From Lactonifactor sp. BIOML-A5 (lineage in GTDB: Bacteria > Bacillota > Clostridia > Lachnospirales > Lachnospiraceae): 64,000 nucleotides of DNA. A model generated the notes under the pieces. That model made no database searches and had not been told where the DNA came from. It saw only the letters and a list, made by a program, of their open reading frames with translations. Of this stretch, positions 17,505 through 28,582 are shown piece by piece (the first letter of the stretch is position 1; each line of letters begins with the position of its first letter). The stretch spans positions 3,198 to 67,197 of the forward strand of contig NZ_WKYV01000025.1 of NCBI RefSeq assembly GCF_009677585.1. The letters run 5' to 3'. A program made the translations under genes and the position numbers.

Positions 17505-17600
17505 CGAATGCTCCCTACCACAGTGTTAACTGTCAGGTTCAAAGGGTTAGACAGCCTCTTCTGTCATTCTCAACTACACTTAGTTCCCCTGCATCGCTAT
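17505..17600 (-). ncRNA. TPP riboswitch (THI element) controlling the thiamine operon
   Basis: On the minus strand the leader shows the conserved blocks of the TPP aptamer in order: CAGGGGAAC, GTTGAGAAT (variant of CUGAGA), ACCCTTTGAACCTGAC, AGTTAACACTG and GTAGGGA. The 5' GGGG and 3' terminal GGGAGC strand can close P1. It is followed by two terminators and thiC, so TPP binding is expected to stop transcription of the whole thiCSFGH-tenI operon. Confidence 0.93.
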
Positions 17601-17612
17601 TCAATTGGTTTC

Positions 17613-17641
17613 ATTATAATCATGAGTCCATCCGTTGTCAA
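17613..17641 (-). promoter_or_regulatory. Consensus promoter of the thiamine operon
   Basis: TTGACA (17636-17641) and TATAAT (17613-17618) on the minus strand with a 17-base spacer: a full consensus match. Transcription would start about 10 bases before the riboswitch. Confidence 0.92.
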
Positions 17642-17683
17642 TCATTTCTCAAAAAAAAATATCCTATTCCGGAAGAAGGCGGG

Positions 17684-18304
17684 CTACGCCATCCCCTCCC
17701 AGATCTTTTCCATTCTGGCCTGCCCGCTGGTAGCCTCTGTAATCTCATACTTCAGTTCCTCAGCCATTTCAAAGGGGACCTGTACCTGAAGCCGCACCTG
17801 TTCCGTATATTCAGCATCCTTCACAGGCAGTCCTCTCTGCCCCAGCAGGTATTGAATTTTCCCGATCCCATTGTAGTCCGTCGCAATCTCCAGAAGTATG
17901 ACATGACGCTTTATCACCACACTGCTGTTTTTCAATCCCTCCTGCACTGCTTTGGAATATGCTCTTACCAGGCCGCCGGTACCCAGCAGGGTTCCCCCAA
18001 AGTATCTGGTGACTACCACTGCCGTATCGTGAAGCTCCTCCCCCAGAAGCACATCCAGCATAGGCTTTCCAGCAGTCTGGCTGGGCTCCCCGTCATCGCT
18101 GCAGCGCATAGTTTCCCCGTGCGCTCCGATGACATAAGCATAACAATTGTGGGAGGCATTCCAGTATTTTTTTCTCATCTCCTCAAGAAAAGACAGCGCT
18201 TCTTCTTCTGATTTCACCGGGCGAACTGTAGCTATAAATCTTGATTTTTTCTCTACAATCTCTCCCTCTCCCCCAATTTCCACGATTTTATATTCGTTTC
18301 GCAT
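17684..18304 (-). CDS. YigZ/IMPACT family protein
   Basis: A 206-residue protein. The N-terminal half has the UPF0029/IMPACT signature (KKSRFIATVRPV, NCYAYVIG, CSDDGEPSQTAGKPML and VVVTRYFGGTLLGTGGLVRAY). The C-terminal half is the DUF1949-type ferredoxin-like domain. The family is linked to translation regulation, but the bacterial role is not settled. Start follows AAGAGGATACG. It is monocistronic; the thiamine promoter begins some 40 bases beyond its end. Confidence 0.93.
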   Translation of the reverse strand: MRNEYKIVEIGGEGEIVEKKSRFIATVRPVKSEEEALSFLEEMRKKYWNASHNCYAYVIGAHGETMRCSDDGEPSQTAGKPMLDVLLGEELHDTAVVVTRYFGGTLLGTGGLVRAYSKAVQEGLKNSSVVIKRHVILLEIATDYNGIGKIQYLLGQRGLPVKDAEYTEQVRLQVQVPFEMAEELKYEITEATSGQARMEKIWEGMA

Positions 18305-18403
18305 AATATTCGTATCCTCTTTATAGTTTTGTAGTATCTTCGCCTTTATTTTAACATGTTTCTTAAGGATTTGGGAAGCAATTGTGAAGTTTTTAATTGG
18401 GGC

Positions 18404-18432
18404 TTTATTTCACAATTCTCTTTTGTTATAAT
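18404..18432 (+). promoter_or_regulatory. Extended -10 promoter of the PBP1A gene
   Basis: TGTTATAAT (TGn plus TATAAT at 18427-18432) is an extended -10 element; the -35 at 18404-18409 (TTTATT) is poor. The start codon is 25 bases downstream. Confidence 0.55.
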
Positions 18433-18456
18433 GGATGGGAAAAGGAGGCAACATTC

Positions 18457-21105
18457 ATGAACTTTGGAAAAAGAGCGACTTCCAAGAAACGCAATGCCCT
18501 AACCTCCCGTTCCACTATGGTAGGTAACAAAGCACACGTTTCTTTCCTTCGGGTTATATTTGCATCTCTGATTGCAGTTTTTGTCCTGTGCGCCTGTACA
18601 GGCTTCGGTGCTGTGAGGGGTCTGATTGACAATGCCCCTGAGATTTCCGATGTAAATATTATGCCCATTGGTGCTGCTACCTTCGTGTATGATACAGAGG
18701 GCAATCAGATTCAGAAATTAACTGCACCCAATTCGAATCGTATGCCTGTGACCATTGACCAGATTCCTCTGGATCTGCAACACGCCGTAGTTGCTATTGA
18801 GGATGAACGGTTTTATGAGCATAACGGAATCGATATCCGCGGTATTATCCGTGCAGGTGTTAAGGGTATCACTACAGGCCACTTTTCTGAGGGCGCCAGT
18901 ACAATTACCCAGCAGTTATTAAAGAATAACGTATTCACCGGCTGGACACACGAGTCAACGGTAGAAAGATTCAAAAGAAAATTCCAGGAACAGTACCTTG
19001 CCATCCAGCTTGAGAAACAGCTGAAGGATAAAAATGTAATTCTGGAAAACTATTTAAACACAATTAACCTGGGCGCTGGTACCTACGGGGTACAGGCGGC
19101 ATCTCACCGATATTTTGATAAAGATGTACAAGACCTGACCTTGTCTGAATGCACGGTTTTGGCAGGTATTACACAAAATCCGACCAAGTACAATCCAATC
19201 ACGCATCCTGAGGACAATGCAGAGCGCCGGCAAAAAGTACTGAAAAACATGCTGGAACAGGGTTATATCACCCAGGAACAGCACGATGAGGTACTGGCTG
19301 ACAATGTTTACGAGAGAATTCAGCAGACAGAGGCAGAGACAGCAGACGATAACTCTGTATACAGCTATTATATCGATGAATTGACCAAGCAGGTGATCCA
19401 GGATCTGCAGGATCAGAAGGGTTATACCTCCCAGCAGGCATACAATGCTCTGTACAGCGGCGGTCTTCAGATCTACTGTACACAGGACCAGAATATACAG
19501 CAGATCTGCGATGAGGAATACCAGGACCCTGATAATTTCCCGTCCGGGTCACAGGTGAGTCTGGACTATGCCCTTACCCTCAAGCATCCTAACGGAGAAG
19601 AGGAGAATTACAGCAAAGAAATGATGAAAGCCTACTTCCAGGAATCAGATTCTGACTTTACACTCCTCTTTGACAGCGAAGAAGATGCCCAGCCCTATAT
19701 TGACTCATACAAAGAGCATCTTATGGCCGATGGCAGTACAGTGGTAGCTGAAAAGGCAATCTACACACCCCAGCCCCAGTCTTCGCTGGTAGTAATGGAT
19801 CAGCATACAGGATATGTAAAAGCACTGGTTGGAGGCAGAGGGGAGAAAACTGCCAGCCTGACACTGAACCGGGCCACTAATACACTTAGGCAGCCAGGTT
19901 CTACCTTCAAAATAGTATCCACCTATGCCCCTGCTCTGGACGTCTGTGACAAGACACTGGCGAGCACTTATGAGGATGAACCGTTTGAATATGAGGGAGG
20001 CCGTCCGGTCAAGAACTGGCTGACCAATTCCTACGGGGGAACCACTACCATACGGGATGCTATCATTAATTCTGTCAACGTGGTGGCAGTCAAATGTCTA
20101 ACAGAAATCACCCCGGAACTGGGTTATGAGTATCTGAAAAAATTCGGATTTACTACTATTTATGACTACAAGGAAATTAACGGCAAGATATACAGCGATG
20201 TCCGGCAGCCTCTGGCACTTGGAGGTATCACCCTTGGTGTGAGCAATCTTGAGCTGACCGCTGCCTACGCCGCCATTGCCAACGAGGGTACCTATACCAA
20301 ACCAATTTTCTACACTAAGATTCTGGACAGCGACGGAAATACCGTCATTGACAATACACCTGAGACCACATCTGTAATCAAGCCAAGCACTGCTTATCTT
20401 CTCACAAGTGCGATGGAAGACGTGGTCAAAGAGGGTACAGGTACGCGTTTAAAATTATCCGGTATGCCTGTAGCAGGTAAAACAGGTACCACCTCCGGTT
20501 ATAACGATGTTTGGTTTGCAGGCTATACGCCTTACTATACCTGCGCGGTATGGGCAGGCTATGATGATAATGAGAAGCTTCCGAAATCCGGAATCTACAG
20601 GTCCTATCACCAGACTTTATGGAAAAAAATTATGGGCAGAATTCATGAGGATCTGAAAGAAAAAGATTTTGAGATGCCCTCCACGGTGGAGAAAGAAACG
20701 GTATGTGCTACTACCGGGCTTCGTCCAAATGCCGGATGCCCGACTATCACAGAATATTTCGATAAGACAACACTTCCCACCAAGCGGTGCAACAAGCACA
20801 GCAATTACCGGAGAAGCGACGACTCAGAATCCAATAATGAATCTTCCGGCAGCAATCAGAGGGAGGAAAACACGAATAACACCACTCCTCCAACCACCGG
20901 AGAGAATCCTAACGGCAATAATACAAACAATAACCAGCCGGAAAATCCTAACGGCAATACCGGGGATCAGCCCGGAGGCAACACCGGACAGCCGGGTACT
21001 CCGGAAGAGCCGACAACGCCCACACCGCCCGTAGAAGGCGGAGATCAGCCCGGAGGCAATACCGGGGATCAGCCAGGCGGGGATACCCCACAGCCGGGCA
21101 CCTGA
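18457..21105 (+). CDS. Class A penicillin-binding protein 1A (bifunctional)
   Basis: An 882-residue bifunctional peptidoglycan synthase. A cytosolic basic N-terminus and one membrane helix (about 30-52) precede a GT51 transglycosylase domain (EDERFYEHNGID, GASTITQQLLKN) and a transpeptidase domain with SxxK in QPGSTFK, SVN in INSVNV and KTGTT. The last 90 residues are low-complexity Asn/Pro/Gly/Gln (repeats of GDQPGGNTG), probably a surface-exposed wall-spanning tail. Start at 18457 follows AAAGGAGGCAAC; a frame extension to 18397 precedes the promoter and is not used. A terminator follows. Confidence 0.95.
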   Translation: MNFGKRATSKKRNALTSRSTMVGNKAHVSFLRVIFASLIAVFVLCACTGFGAVRGLIDNAPEISDVNIMPIGAATFVYDTEGNQIQKLTAPNSNRMPVTIDQIPLDLQHAVVAIEDERFYEHNGIDIRGIIRAGVKGITTGHFSEGASTITQQLLKNNVFTGWTHESTVERFKRKFQEQYLAIQLEKQLKDKNVILENYLNTINLGAGTYGVQAASHRYFDKDVQDLTLSECTVLAGITQNPTKYNPITHPEDNAERRQKVLKNMLEQGYITQEQHDEVLADNVYERIQQTEAETADDNSVYSYYIDELTKQVIQDLQDQKGYTSQQAYNALYSGGLQIYCTQDQNIQQICDEEYQDPDNFPSGSQVSLDYALTLKHPNGEEENYSKEMMKAYFQESDSDFTLLFDSEEDAQPYIDSYKEHLMADGSTVVAEKAIYTPQPQSSLVVMDQHTGYVKALVGGRGEKTASLTLNRATNTLRQPGSTFKIVSTYAPALDVCDKTLASTYEDEPFEYEGGRPVKNWLTNSYGGTTTIRDAIINSVNVVAVKCLTEITPELGYEYLKKFGFTTIYDYKEINGKIYSDVRQPLALGGITLGVSNLELTAAYAAIANEGTYTKPIFYTKILDSDGNTVIDNTPETTSVIKPSTAYLLTSAMEDVVKEGTGTRLKLSGMPVAGKTGTTSGYNDVWFAGYTPYYTCAVWAGYDDNEKLPKSGIYRSYHQTLWKKIMGRIHEDLKEKDFEMPSTVEKETVCATTGLRPNAGCPTITEYFDKTTLPTKRCNKHSNYRRSDDSESNNESSGSNQREENTNNTTPPTTGENPNGNNTNNNQPENPNGNTGDQPGGNTGQPGTPEEPTTPTPPVEGGDQPGGNTGDQPGGDTPQPGT

Positions 21106-21122
21106 CAGAGCATAAGATCACA

Positions 21123-21162
21123 TAAGGACATTGCGCTTACAAGCGCAATGTCCTTTGTTTTC
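21123..21162 (+). terminator. Terminator of the PBP1A gene
   Basis: A 15-base perfect stem (AAGGACATTGCGCTT with its complement) and tiny loop, followed by TGTTTTC. It could also act on the convergent glucokinase transcript. Confidence 0.85.
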
Positions 21163-21246
21163 TCGTATCCCCCGCATGGGGCTGCAAGACGCCCAAATTG
21201 CAGGATACAAATCCAGAGAGAAATTGGGGCCGGGTAGATATCACAA

Positions 21247-22194
21247 TCAGCTCCCCACAGCATCCAGTATCAGCTTTGCGGCTCCCACAATACCCGCATC
21301 ATTTCCCAGCTTTGCCAAAACCAGCGGAGTGTCCCTGCAGGCACTGAAGGCATATTTTTTATAACTCTTTTCAACAGCCTGTATCAATACATCCCCTGCC
21401 TTTGAAACACCTCCCCCGATAACAATGACCTCAGGGTCTACTACACAGGAAAAATTACCCAGTGCCCGTCCCAGGCAGTCGGCAAAGACAGAGACTATAT
21501 CTGCCGCCAGCTGGTCTCCCTCTTTATAGGCGTCAAAGACTGCTTTGGCAGTAATCTCTTGTCCCCGAAGTACAGACATTTTTTCTGATTGGGCAAGCAT
21601 CCTGCGGGCGATCCTGGCGATTCCCGTAGCCGACGCGGTCTGTTCCAGACACCCGTGGCCGCCGCAGTTGCACGCTTCTTCTTCGTTGGGATCCACACAG
21701 GCATGCCCAATCTCCCCTCCTGCACCGTGGGCACCTGCCACGATCCTGCCGTTTACGATAATTCCTCCGCCAACACCAGTTCCGAGAGTAACCAGAATCA
21801 TGTTTCTGGCTCCTTCACCGCCGCCCTTCCACATCTCTCCCAGGGCAGCCACATTGGCATCATTTGCCGCTTTGACAGGGTATCCGGAAAGAGTCCTCAA
21901 TTCTTCCTCTATACACTTTTGTCCCCAATGGAGATTAACCGCACAGGGAATCTCCCCTTTTTCATTCACCGGTCCGGGGACACCGATTCCTATACCAGCC
22001 ACATCCTTTGCAGGGATGGAAGCATCCTTTGCCTTTCGAAGAATGGACTCTGCCACATCGGGCAGTATGTGCATTCCCCCTTCCTCTACACGGGTCTTAA
22101 TCTCCCATTTGTCCAGTACCTTCCCACTGGTGTCAAATAGGCCGCACTTTATTGTAGTACCGCCTACGTCAATTCCAAAGCAATACTGTGCCAT
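21247..22194 (-). CDS. glcK: ROK family glucokinase
   Basis: A 315-residue sugar kinase with the N-terminal phosphate loop GIDVGGTTIKCGLF, the sugar-site motif EIGH and the ROK zinc signature CNCGGHGCLEQ. Such enzymes make glucose 6-phosphate in clostridia. It follows hprK by 3 bases, so glucose phosphorylation and the carbon catabolite sensor are co-expressed. Start follows GGGAGGATTA, which overlaps the hprK stop. Confidence 0.92.
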   Translation of the reverse strand: MAQYCFGIDVGGTTIKCGLFDTSGKVLDKWEIKTRVEEGGMHILPDVAESILRKAKDASIPAKDVAGIGIGVPGPVNEKGEIPCAVNLHWGQKCIEEELRTLSGYPVKAANDANVAALGEMWKGGGEGARNMILVTLGTGVGGGIIVNGRIVAGAHGAGGEIGHACVDPNEEEACNCGGHGCLEQTASATGIARIARRMLAQSEKMSVLRGQEITAKAVFDAYKEGDQLAADIVSVFADCLGRALGNFSCVVDPEVIVIGGGVSKAGDVLIQAVEKSYKKYAFSACRDTPLVLAKLGNDAGIVGAAKLILDAVGS

Positions 22195-22197
22195 ACA

Positions 22198-23130
22198 TTA
22201 ATCCTCCCTCTTTTTCGCAATATTCTCCTGTACCCGCTTGTACAGTTCCTTTGCCGCATTATATCCCATCTTTTTCTGTCTGTGGTTTACTGCAGCAGAT
22301 TCAACTATCACAGCGAGATTTCTTCCCGGACGGATAGGAAGAGAATGGCACACTACCTTATTGCCCAGGAATTCTGTATATTCTTCCTCCAGCCCGAGTC
22401 TGTCATACTCTTTATCCTTACTCCATTCCTCCAGCTTAATTACCAGATCAATGGCCTGGGTATCCTTTACACTCTCTACGCCGAACAGGGTTTTTACATC
22501 TATAATTCCAATTCCCCTCAGCTCAATAAAATGCCTGGTAATATCCGGAGCCGAACCTACCAGTGTCACATCGCTGACACGCCGAATCTCCACAACATCG
22601 TCACTTACCAGACGGTGTCCTCTTTTAATCAGCTCCAGAGCAGCCTCGCTCTTACCTATCCCGCTCTCACCCATGATGAGAACGCCCTCTCCGTACACAT
22701 CTACAAGCACACCGTGGACAGAGATACAAGGCGCAAGCTGAACATTCAGCCAGCGGATAATCTCCGCCATAAAATTAGAGGTTGTCTTATCTACCGTTAA
22801 GGTAGGTACCTGATACTTTTCAGCCAGCCGGAGCATATCCTCATCCGGATGTGTCATCGTGCTGAAAACCACACAGGGAATTTTGCTGGACACAAACCTT
22901 TCATAGGCGGCGACTTTTTCTTCCCGGGTAAGATGCTGAAGATATGTGTATTCCACGTATCCGATAATCTGTACCCTTTCATTCTCAAAATGCTCCAGAT
23001 AACCTGTCAGCTGAAGTGCCGGCCGGTTAATATCCGGAAGGGTAATCCTTATCTCAGACATATCAATATCAGGGGTTGCATTATAAAGCCCCAGCTCCTG
23101 CACCATTTTCTTAAGTTCTACACCTTTCAT
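22198..23130 (-). CDS. hprK: HPr kinase/phosphorylase
   Basis: A 310-residue bifunctional enzyme that phosphorylates or dephosphorylates Ser46 of HPr, the main signal of carbon catabolite repression in Firmicutes. Walker A is GESGIGKSE; the family motifs SVHGVLVDVYG and ELRGIGIIDV are present, as is the C-terminal PIRPGRN block. Start follows AAAGGAGAGC. Lies between uvrC and glcK on the same strand. Confidence 0.96.
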   Translation of the reverse strand: MKGVELKKMVQELGLYNATPDIDMSEIRITLPDINRPALQLTGYLEHFENERVQIIGYVEYTYLQHLTREEKVAAYERFVSSKIPCVVFSTMTHPDEDMLRLAEKYQVPTLTVDKTTSNFMAEIIRWLNVQLAPCISVHGVLVDVYGEGVLIMGESGIGKSEAALELIKRGHRLVSDDVVEIRRVSDVTLVGSAPDITRHFIELRGIGIIDVKTLFGVESVKDTQAIDLVIKLEEWSKDKEYDRLGLEEEYTEFLGNKVVCHSLPIRPGRNLAVIVESAAVNHRQKKMGYNAAKELYKRVQENIAKKRED

Positions 23131-23202
23131 ATGTGCTCTCCTTTGCGATTTCTTAGATTTTATTCTACCACATACGATCTTTCACTTCAACAAATCCATC
23201 TG

Positions 23203-25068
23203 CTAATCTTCCCCTTCATGAAAAAATGCATACACCTGGCGTGCACTTCTTGCATTCATAGACGGCACCTTTTCCAGCTCCTCTAAGGATGCCTCCCTGA
23301 TAGGTTCCAGCCCCTTGAAATACTTCATCAGCGCCTTTCTGCGGGCAGGCCCTACTCCCTCAATATCATCCAAGACAGAGTGAACCTGCCCCTTGCTTCT
23401 CAGCGACCGGTGATATTCAATGGCGAACCGATGGGCTTCATCCTGGATTCTGGTAATCAGTTTGAACCCTTCGCTGGACCGGTCAATTGGAATCTCTGCA
23501 TTATTGAAATACAGCCCCCTTGTCCTGTGTTTGTCATCTTTTACCATTCCGCATACCGGGATCTCCAGACCCAGGCGGTTCAGAACATCCAGGGCAATAT
23601 TTACCTGTCCTTTTCCCCCGTCCATCATAAGCAAATCCGGAAATTTAGTAAAGCTTCCGTATTCCCGTTCCAGATTTTTCTCCCTCTGTTCTTCCTGTTC
23701 ATCCATCCCATGGGTAAACCGGCGGGTAAGTACCTCTTCCATACTGGCATAATCGTTGGCGCCCTTCACCCATTTGATTTTAAATTTCCTGTAATCACTG
23801 CGTTTTGGTTTTCCTTTTTCATAGACAATCATAGAGCCCACAGACTGAAATCCGCTGATATTAGAGATATCAAAAGCTTCTATCCGGTTTACATCCTGAA
23901 GTCCCAGCCATTGGGAGATCTCTTTGACTGCCCCTATGGTTCTTCCCTCTTCCCGCTTTATCTTTTCCCGATCCTGGCTTAAAACAAGCTGGGCATTCTG
24001 GGCCGCCAGCTCCACCAACTTTTCCTTTGTCCCCTTTTTGGGCACTTTCAGTCTTACCTTCTGGCCCCTCCGTTTGCCGAGCCATTCTTCTATGATTTCC
24101 TGATCCTCTATCTCTTCCTGAAGCATAATTTCCTTCGGAATATATGGCGTACCTGCATAAAACTGTTTCAGAAAGCTGGAGACCACCAAAGCTCTGCCGT
24201 CACCTTCTGCCACTTTAATATAAAAGTGATCTCTTCCGATTAGACGTCCGTCCCTGACAAAGAATACCTGGGCCACCGCGTCCTCTCCGTCCATAGCCAC
24301 AGCGATTACATCCTTGTCGTCTCCATGCTGATCCGTAATCTTCTGACGCTCCTGAATCCTTCCTACGCTTTGGATCAGATCACGGTACTGGGCAGCGTCC
24401 TCAAAGTTCATCTCTTCTGCCGCCTGCTTCATCTTTTCTTCCAGCTCCCGGATTACCGGCTTACTGTTCCCTCCCAGAAAATCCAGAAGCTTCTCTACCT
24501 GTTTATGATATTCCTCCTTAGAAATATAGCCCTGGCAGGGGGCTTTGCACTGTTTAATATGGTAATACAGGCAGGGACGTTCCTTTCCGATATCCTTGGG
24601 GAGATTCCGGTTGCAGGACCTCAGATGATAAAGCTTTCTGGAAAGCTCCACTGCATCCTTCACCGCACCTGCACTGGTATAGGGGCCATAATACCGGCAT
24701 TTATCCTTTTTCATCTGGTGAGAGAAAAGTACCCGGGGAAACTCTTCGTTCACGGTCACCTTGATAAAGGGATATCCCTTATCATCCTTAAGCATAGTGT
24801 TATATTTAGGCCGGTGCTCTTTGATGAGATTACACTCCAGGACCAGCGCCTCCAGCTCTGAATCTGTAATAATATACTCAAAACGCTCAATCTGCGTGAC
24901 CATACGCTCAATTTTAGCGCCTTTGTTCCTGCTTGACTGAAAATACTGCCGCACCCGGTTTTTCAGACTGATGGCTTTTCCCACATATATAATTGCATCT
25001 TTCTTATCATGCATGATATAGACGCCGGGCTTTGCCGGCAGTTTTTTTAATTCCTCTTCCAAATCCAT
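23203..25068 (-). CDS. uvrC: Excinuclease ABC subunit UvrC
   Basis: A 621-residue nucleotide excision repair endonuclease. The GIY-YIG domain is at residues 12-95 ([15 protein letters not shown]), the UVR/UvrB-binding motif at about 200-235, the RNase H-like second nuclease domain in the middle ([13 protein letters not shown]) and helix-hairpin-helix repeats at the C-terminus ([13 protein letters not shown]). Length is normal. Start follows GAGGAGAGCAG. Confidence 0.97.
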   Translation of the reverse strand: MDLEEELKKLPAKPGVYIMHDKKDAIIYVGKAISLKNRVRQYFQSSRNKGAKIERMVTQIERFEYIITDSELEALVLECNLIKEHRPKYNTMLKDDKGYPFIKVTVNEEFPRVLFSHQMKKDKCRYYGPYTSAGAVKDAVELSRKLYHLRSCNRNLPKDIGKERPCLYYHIKQCKAPCQGYISKEEYHKQVEKLLDFLGGNSKPVIRELEEKMKQAAEEMNFEDAAQYRDLIQSVGRIQERQKITDQHGDDKDVIAVAMDGEDAVAQVFFVRDGRLIGRDHFYIKVAEGDGRALVVSSFLKQFYAGTPYIPKEIMLQEEIEDQEIIEEWLGKRRGQKVRLKVPKKGTKEKLVELAAQNAQLVLSQDREKIKREEGRTIGAVKEISQWLGLQDVNRIEAFDISNISGFQSVGSMIVYEKGKPKRSDYRKFKIKWVKGANDYASMEEVLTRRFTHGMDEQEEQREKNLEREYGSFTKFPDLLMMDGGKGQVNIALDVLNRLGLEIPVCGMVKDDKHRTRGLYFNNAEIPIDRSSEGFKLITRIQDEAHRFAIEYHRSLRSKGQVHSVLDDIEGVGPARRKALMKYFKGLEPIREASLEELEKVPSMNARSARQVYAFFHEGED

Positions 25069-25130
25069 ACTGCTCTCCTCTATCTGCCTGAAAGGCCTGC
25101 TTCCCGGAGGACACTGCCCGGGGAACCAGG

Positions 25131-26117
25131 TTATTCTCCTGCCGAAATATATTTATCTGTAAATGAAAATACGGTTCCGTAATATGCCTCCGGATCCTTG
25201 TCCTGAGACTGGGCATGCCCTGCACCCTCTACGATTAACAATTCTTTTTCCCCTCCAGCAGCCTGATACAGCTCTTCCGCCATTTCTGCAGGTATAAATG
25301 CATCTTCGTTCCCGTGTATAAACAACACCGGCAGGCTGGTTTTTTTGACCTGCTCCAGAGCAGACGCTTCCTTTATGTTGTAGCCTCCCCGCATCTGCAG
25401 AACCACATTGGCTGCATCCAGAAGGGGAAACGGCGGAAGGTGAAACCATTCCCTGAGCTGTTTCTTAAAGATGCTGTACACATCCGTGTATGCACAGTCA
25501 GAGACCACTGCCTTTACATTGTCGGGCATCTTCTCCCCCGCCATCATCAGTGCACAGGAGGCCCCCATAGACTGTCCGTGAATCACTATCTCTGCCTGAG
25601 GATCCTGACTCAATATGTAACGGATCCATATCATATTATCCGCCCTGTCCGTCCATCCCATACCGATAAAATCACCTTCGCTCTCTCCATGGCATCGCAT
25701 ATCCGGCGTGAGTACCTGATATCCTTTTAAGGCATATTCGCAGGCTATGGGATTCATCTCCTCTTTCCAGCCGGTGTACCCATGAAGCAGGAGCACCCAC
25801 TTATGGCTCTTCTCCTTTTGATAAAATACTCTGGCCTTCAGTTTATAGCCGTCCGCCGACTCTGCCTCTAGCTCTGCCTGGGGTGCAGCCGACAGCCACA
25901 CCTCCGTTTTACCGGAAGCTTTGGAGCGGTTTTCCTGTATATCATCTGTGTGCACCAGTGCCGCTACACTCTCTTCCGTAATATCCTCAAACGCCTGGGT
26001 CTTTTCCATAGAAGCCGGCACCAGAGCCACATCCACAAGTATATACGCTGCCGCAAAAAGTAATACAAGGAGAACCGCAAATACTATTCCTATTCTCTTT
26101 ATCCACTTTTTCTTCAT
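25131..26117 (-). CDS. Membrane-anchored or secreted alpha/beta hydrolase
   Basis: A 328-residue protein with an uncleaved-signal-type N-terminal helix (residues 8-30) after a basic start. The alpha/beta hydrolase core has LLLHGYTG (oxyanion region), the nucleophile elbow GQSMGAS, Asp in [11 protein letters not shown] and a catalytic His in GAGHAQS. Substrate unknown. It is like YqkD/BAAT-type extracytoplasmic hydrolases of Firmicutes. The next gene downstream is uvrC; it is probably monocistronic. Confidence 0.85.
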   Translation of the reverse strand: MKKKWIKRIGIVFAVLLVLLFAAAYILVDVALVPASMEKTQAFEDITEESVAALVHTDDIQENRSKASGKTEVWLSAAPQAELEAESADGYKLKARVFYQKEKSHKWVLLLHGYTGWKEEMNPIACEYALKGYQVLTPDMRCHGESEGDFIGMGWTDRADNMIWIRYILSQDPQAEIVIHGQSMGASCALMMAGEKMPDNVKAVVSDCAYTDVYSIFKKQLREWFHLPPFPLLDAANVVLQMRGGYNIKEASALEQVKKTSLPVLFIHGNEDAFIPAEMAEELYQAAGGEKELLIVEGAGHAQSQDKDPEAYYGTVFSFTDKYISAGE

Positions 26118-26201
26118 TTTGACTCTCTCTTAAGTCCTTTCTCCTCTGCCCGGTGCCTTACTTTTATCTCATCTTGACGCCTGGGCGGTACTGCTACCGA
26201 C

Positions 26202-26237
26202 ATTTAGAGCCGGAACATATATGCTCCGGCTCTTATG
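26202..26237. terminator. Hairpin downstream of ftsH
   Basis: A nine-base perfect stem (AGAGCCGGA with TCCGGCTCT) closed by a ten-base AT-rich loop, just after the ftsH stop. There is no proper T-run on the minus strand, so it may be a weak terminator or only an RNA end protector. Confidence 0.45.
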
Positions 26238-26242
26238 ATATT

Positions 26243-28345
26243 TTAGTCTTCTGTGATTGTCTCTTTTTCCTCTGAGTTCGGGATATCTTCCTGTCTGACC
26301 TCCTGCGCCTGGTCCAGAGAAGCCTCTGGCTGTTCTTCTTCTGCAGGCTCCAAGAGCTCTGGCAAGACAGGCTCCTTATTTGTCGTTATCTCCGAATCCG
26401 GTGTTTCTACGTTCTCTTTACTTTCTCTCTGGAGGATACGGTACTCCTTATTCTCTTCCCCTTCAGGTTCAGGAATACCCTTGACCTCCCGGAAAATCTT
26501 CATGAACTCTTTCCCTGTTATGGTTTCTTTCTCAATCAGGAATTCCGCAATTTTATCCATTACCTCCCGGTTCTCCGCCAGCAGGCCTTTTGCCTCATCG
26601 TAAGACTTTTTAAGAAGCTCCATTACCTCATGGTCAATTTCCGTGGCAGTGGCATCTCCGCAGTTCAGAACCGCCCTTCCGTCCAGATATTGGCTCTGTA
26701 CGTCTGCAAGTCCCATAAGTCCGAATCTTTCGGACATTCCATATTGGGTAATCATTGCCCTTGCCACCTTTGTGGCCTGCTCAATATCATTGGACGCCCC
26801 GGTAGTCACAGTATCAAAAACCAGTTCCTCCGCGGCACGGCCTGCCAGATATCCGACCAGCATAGCCTCCAGCTCTTTCTTGGTGTTCAGATACTTTTCC
26901 TCCTCCGGTACATGCATAACATACCCTAGAGCCCCCATGGTACGAGGCACAATGGTAATCTTCTGCACCGGTTCTGAATGCTTTTGCAGAGCGCTTACAA
27001 GCGCATGACCTACTTCGTGGTAAGAGACAATCTTTCGTTCCTCCTTGCTGAGGATTCTGTCCTTTTTCTCTTTTCCTACAAGCACCACTTCCACTGCTTC
27101 AAATAAATCCTTCTGAGATACCGCACGCCTTCCCTTTTTAACTGCCAGAATAGCCGCCTCATTAATCATATTCGCCAGGTCGGAACCAACCGCCCCTGAG
27201 GTAGCCAGAGCAATAGCATCCAAATCTACGGTTTCATCCAATGCCACATTCTTTGCATGTACTTTCAGGATATCAACCCGTCCTTTCAAGTCCGGACGGT
27301 CTACAATTACTCGTCGGTCAAAACGTCCCGGACGCAGAAGCGCAGGATCAAGTACCTCCGGACGATTGGTTGCAGCCAGTATCAAAAGCCCTTTGGACGT
27401 GTCAAAACCATCCATCTCAGCCAAAAGCTGGTTCAGGGTCTGCTCCCGCTCGTCATTTCCGCCTCCGTAACGGCTGTCACGGCTTTTACCGATGGCGTCC
27501 ACCTCATCAATAAAAATGATGCAGGGAGCGTTCTTCTTTGCCTCCTCAAACAAGTCACGGACACGGGAAGCTCCCACTCCCACGAACATTTCCACAAAGT
27601 CAGAACCTGACAGTGAGAAAAACGGAACGTGTGCCTCCCCGGCTACTGCCTTTGCCAGCAGTGTCTTACCGGTACCCGGAGGTCCCACAAGAAGGGCGCC
27701 CTTGGGAAGCTTTGCCCCGATAGCCGTATATTTTCCCGGATTATGGAGAAAATCTACTACTTCCTGGAGAGATTCTTTCGCCTCGTCCTGCCCCGCCACA
27801 TCCTTGAACGTAACGCCTGTCTCCTTCTGCACATATGCTTTTGCTTTACTCTTTCCTACGCCGCCCATCATGCCGCCGCCTTTGTTCATCCGGCGCATGA
27901 AGAAGTTAAGTACGAGCAATAATAATACAAAAGGAATGATAAAGCTCAGGATACTGTACAGTATGGTAGATGCCGGATCCGGGGGCTTCTTGGAAAACTC
28001 CGCATCGCATTTTGCCAGACGTTCCGTAAGAGCTGTTTCATCTTCCATCAAAGTCGTGTAGTAGGTAACCTCAAGGTTAGGATTCGACTGCTTCTTGGGA
28101 ATGATGGTCAGAGTGTCTGATTTCAATTGTACTTTGCTGATCTCGTTTTTATCCACCATAGAAATAAACTCATTATATGAGATTTCTCTGGAGGTGAGAT
28201 CCTTCTGCATGCTGCCGAAGAAACTCATACATGCCAAACTAATAAGAATACAAATCAGGAGCATCAGCAACGTCTGTCTATTCTTCGGTCCGCCTGGTCC
28301 GTTATTCCTGTTATTTTTAGGATTCTGATTATTATTTTGGTCCAT
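26243..28345 (-). CDS. ftsH: ATP-dependent zinc metalloprotease FtsH
   Basis: A 700-residue membrane AAA+ protease. An Asn-rich cytosolic start leads to TM1 (about 25-45), an extracytoplasmic domain, TM2 (about 120-145), the AAA domain (Walker A GPPGTGKT, Walker [32 protein letters not shown]) and the M41 protease site HEVGHAL. The C-terminal 60 residues are acidic low complexity. It degrades misfolded and regulatory membrane proteins. Start follows GAGGAGGAAGG; a longer frame to 28498 overlaps the promoter and is rejected. Confidence 0.97.
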   Translation of the reverse strand: MDQNNNQNPKNNRNNGPGGPKNRQTLLMLLICILISLACMSFFGSMQKDLTSREISYNEFISMVDKNEISKVQLKSDTLTIIPKKQSNPNLEVTYYTTLMEDETALTERLAKCDAEFSKKPPDPASTILYSILSFIIPFVLLLLVLNFFMRRMNKGGGMMGGVGKSKAKAYVQKETGVTFKDVAGQDEAKESLQEVVDFLHNPGKYTAIGAKLPKGALLVGPPGTGKTLLAKAVAGEAHVPFFSLSGSDFVEMFVGVGASRVRDLFEEAKKNAPCIIFIDEVDAIGKSRDSRYGGGNDEREQTLNQLLAEMDGFDTSKGLLILAATNRPEVLDPALLRPGRFDRRVIVDRPDLKGRVDILKVHAKNVALDETVDLDAIALATSGAVGSDLANMINEAAILAVKKGRRAVSQKDLFEAVEVVLVGKEKKDRILSKEERKIVSYHEVGHALVSALQKHSEPVQKITIVPRTMGALGYVMHVPEEEKYLNTKKELEAMLVGYLAGRAAEELVFDTVTTGASNDIEQATKVARAMITQYGMSERFGLMGLADVQSQYLDGRAVLNCGDATATEIDHEVMELLKKSYDEAKGLLAENREVMDKIAEFLIEKETITGKEFMKIFREVKGIPEPEGEENKEYRILQRESKENVETPDSEITTNKEPVLPELLEPAEEEQPEASLDQAQEVRQEDIPNSEEKETITED

Positions 28346-28373
28346 TTCCTTCCTCCTCATTCTTGTCTCTTCT

Positions 28374-28402
28374 ATTATAAGGACAGACCGGCTATAAATC
28401 AA
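28374..28402 (-). promoter_or_regulatory. Promoter of ftsH
   Basis: TTGATT (28397-28402) and TATAAT (28374-28379) on the minus strand with a 17-base spacer, 28 bases from the start codon. Confidence 0.75.
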
Positions 28403-28582
28403 TAACCAGATTGTGAAAAAGAAGACACTTTTCTTAAACTTTTCTAAAATCCAATGAAAATCGACATCTATTTTTTCCGTAATGGGTAGAAAAAACAATC
28501 TAACCTGTAGTATACTAAAATCTGAGGCATTTATGCCTGCTACTTTTATAATATCTTAGGGAGACAGAGGTTAAAAAAGCAA

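Noticed and set aside
17354..17542. 62-codon minus-strand open frame through the TPP riboswitch
   Set aside because: It runs through the aptamer and both terminators; the structure explains the conservation, not coding.
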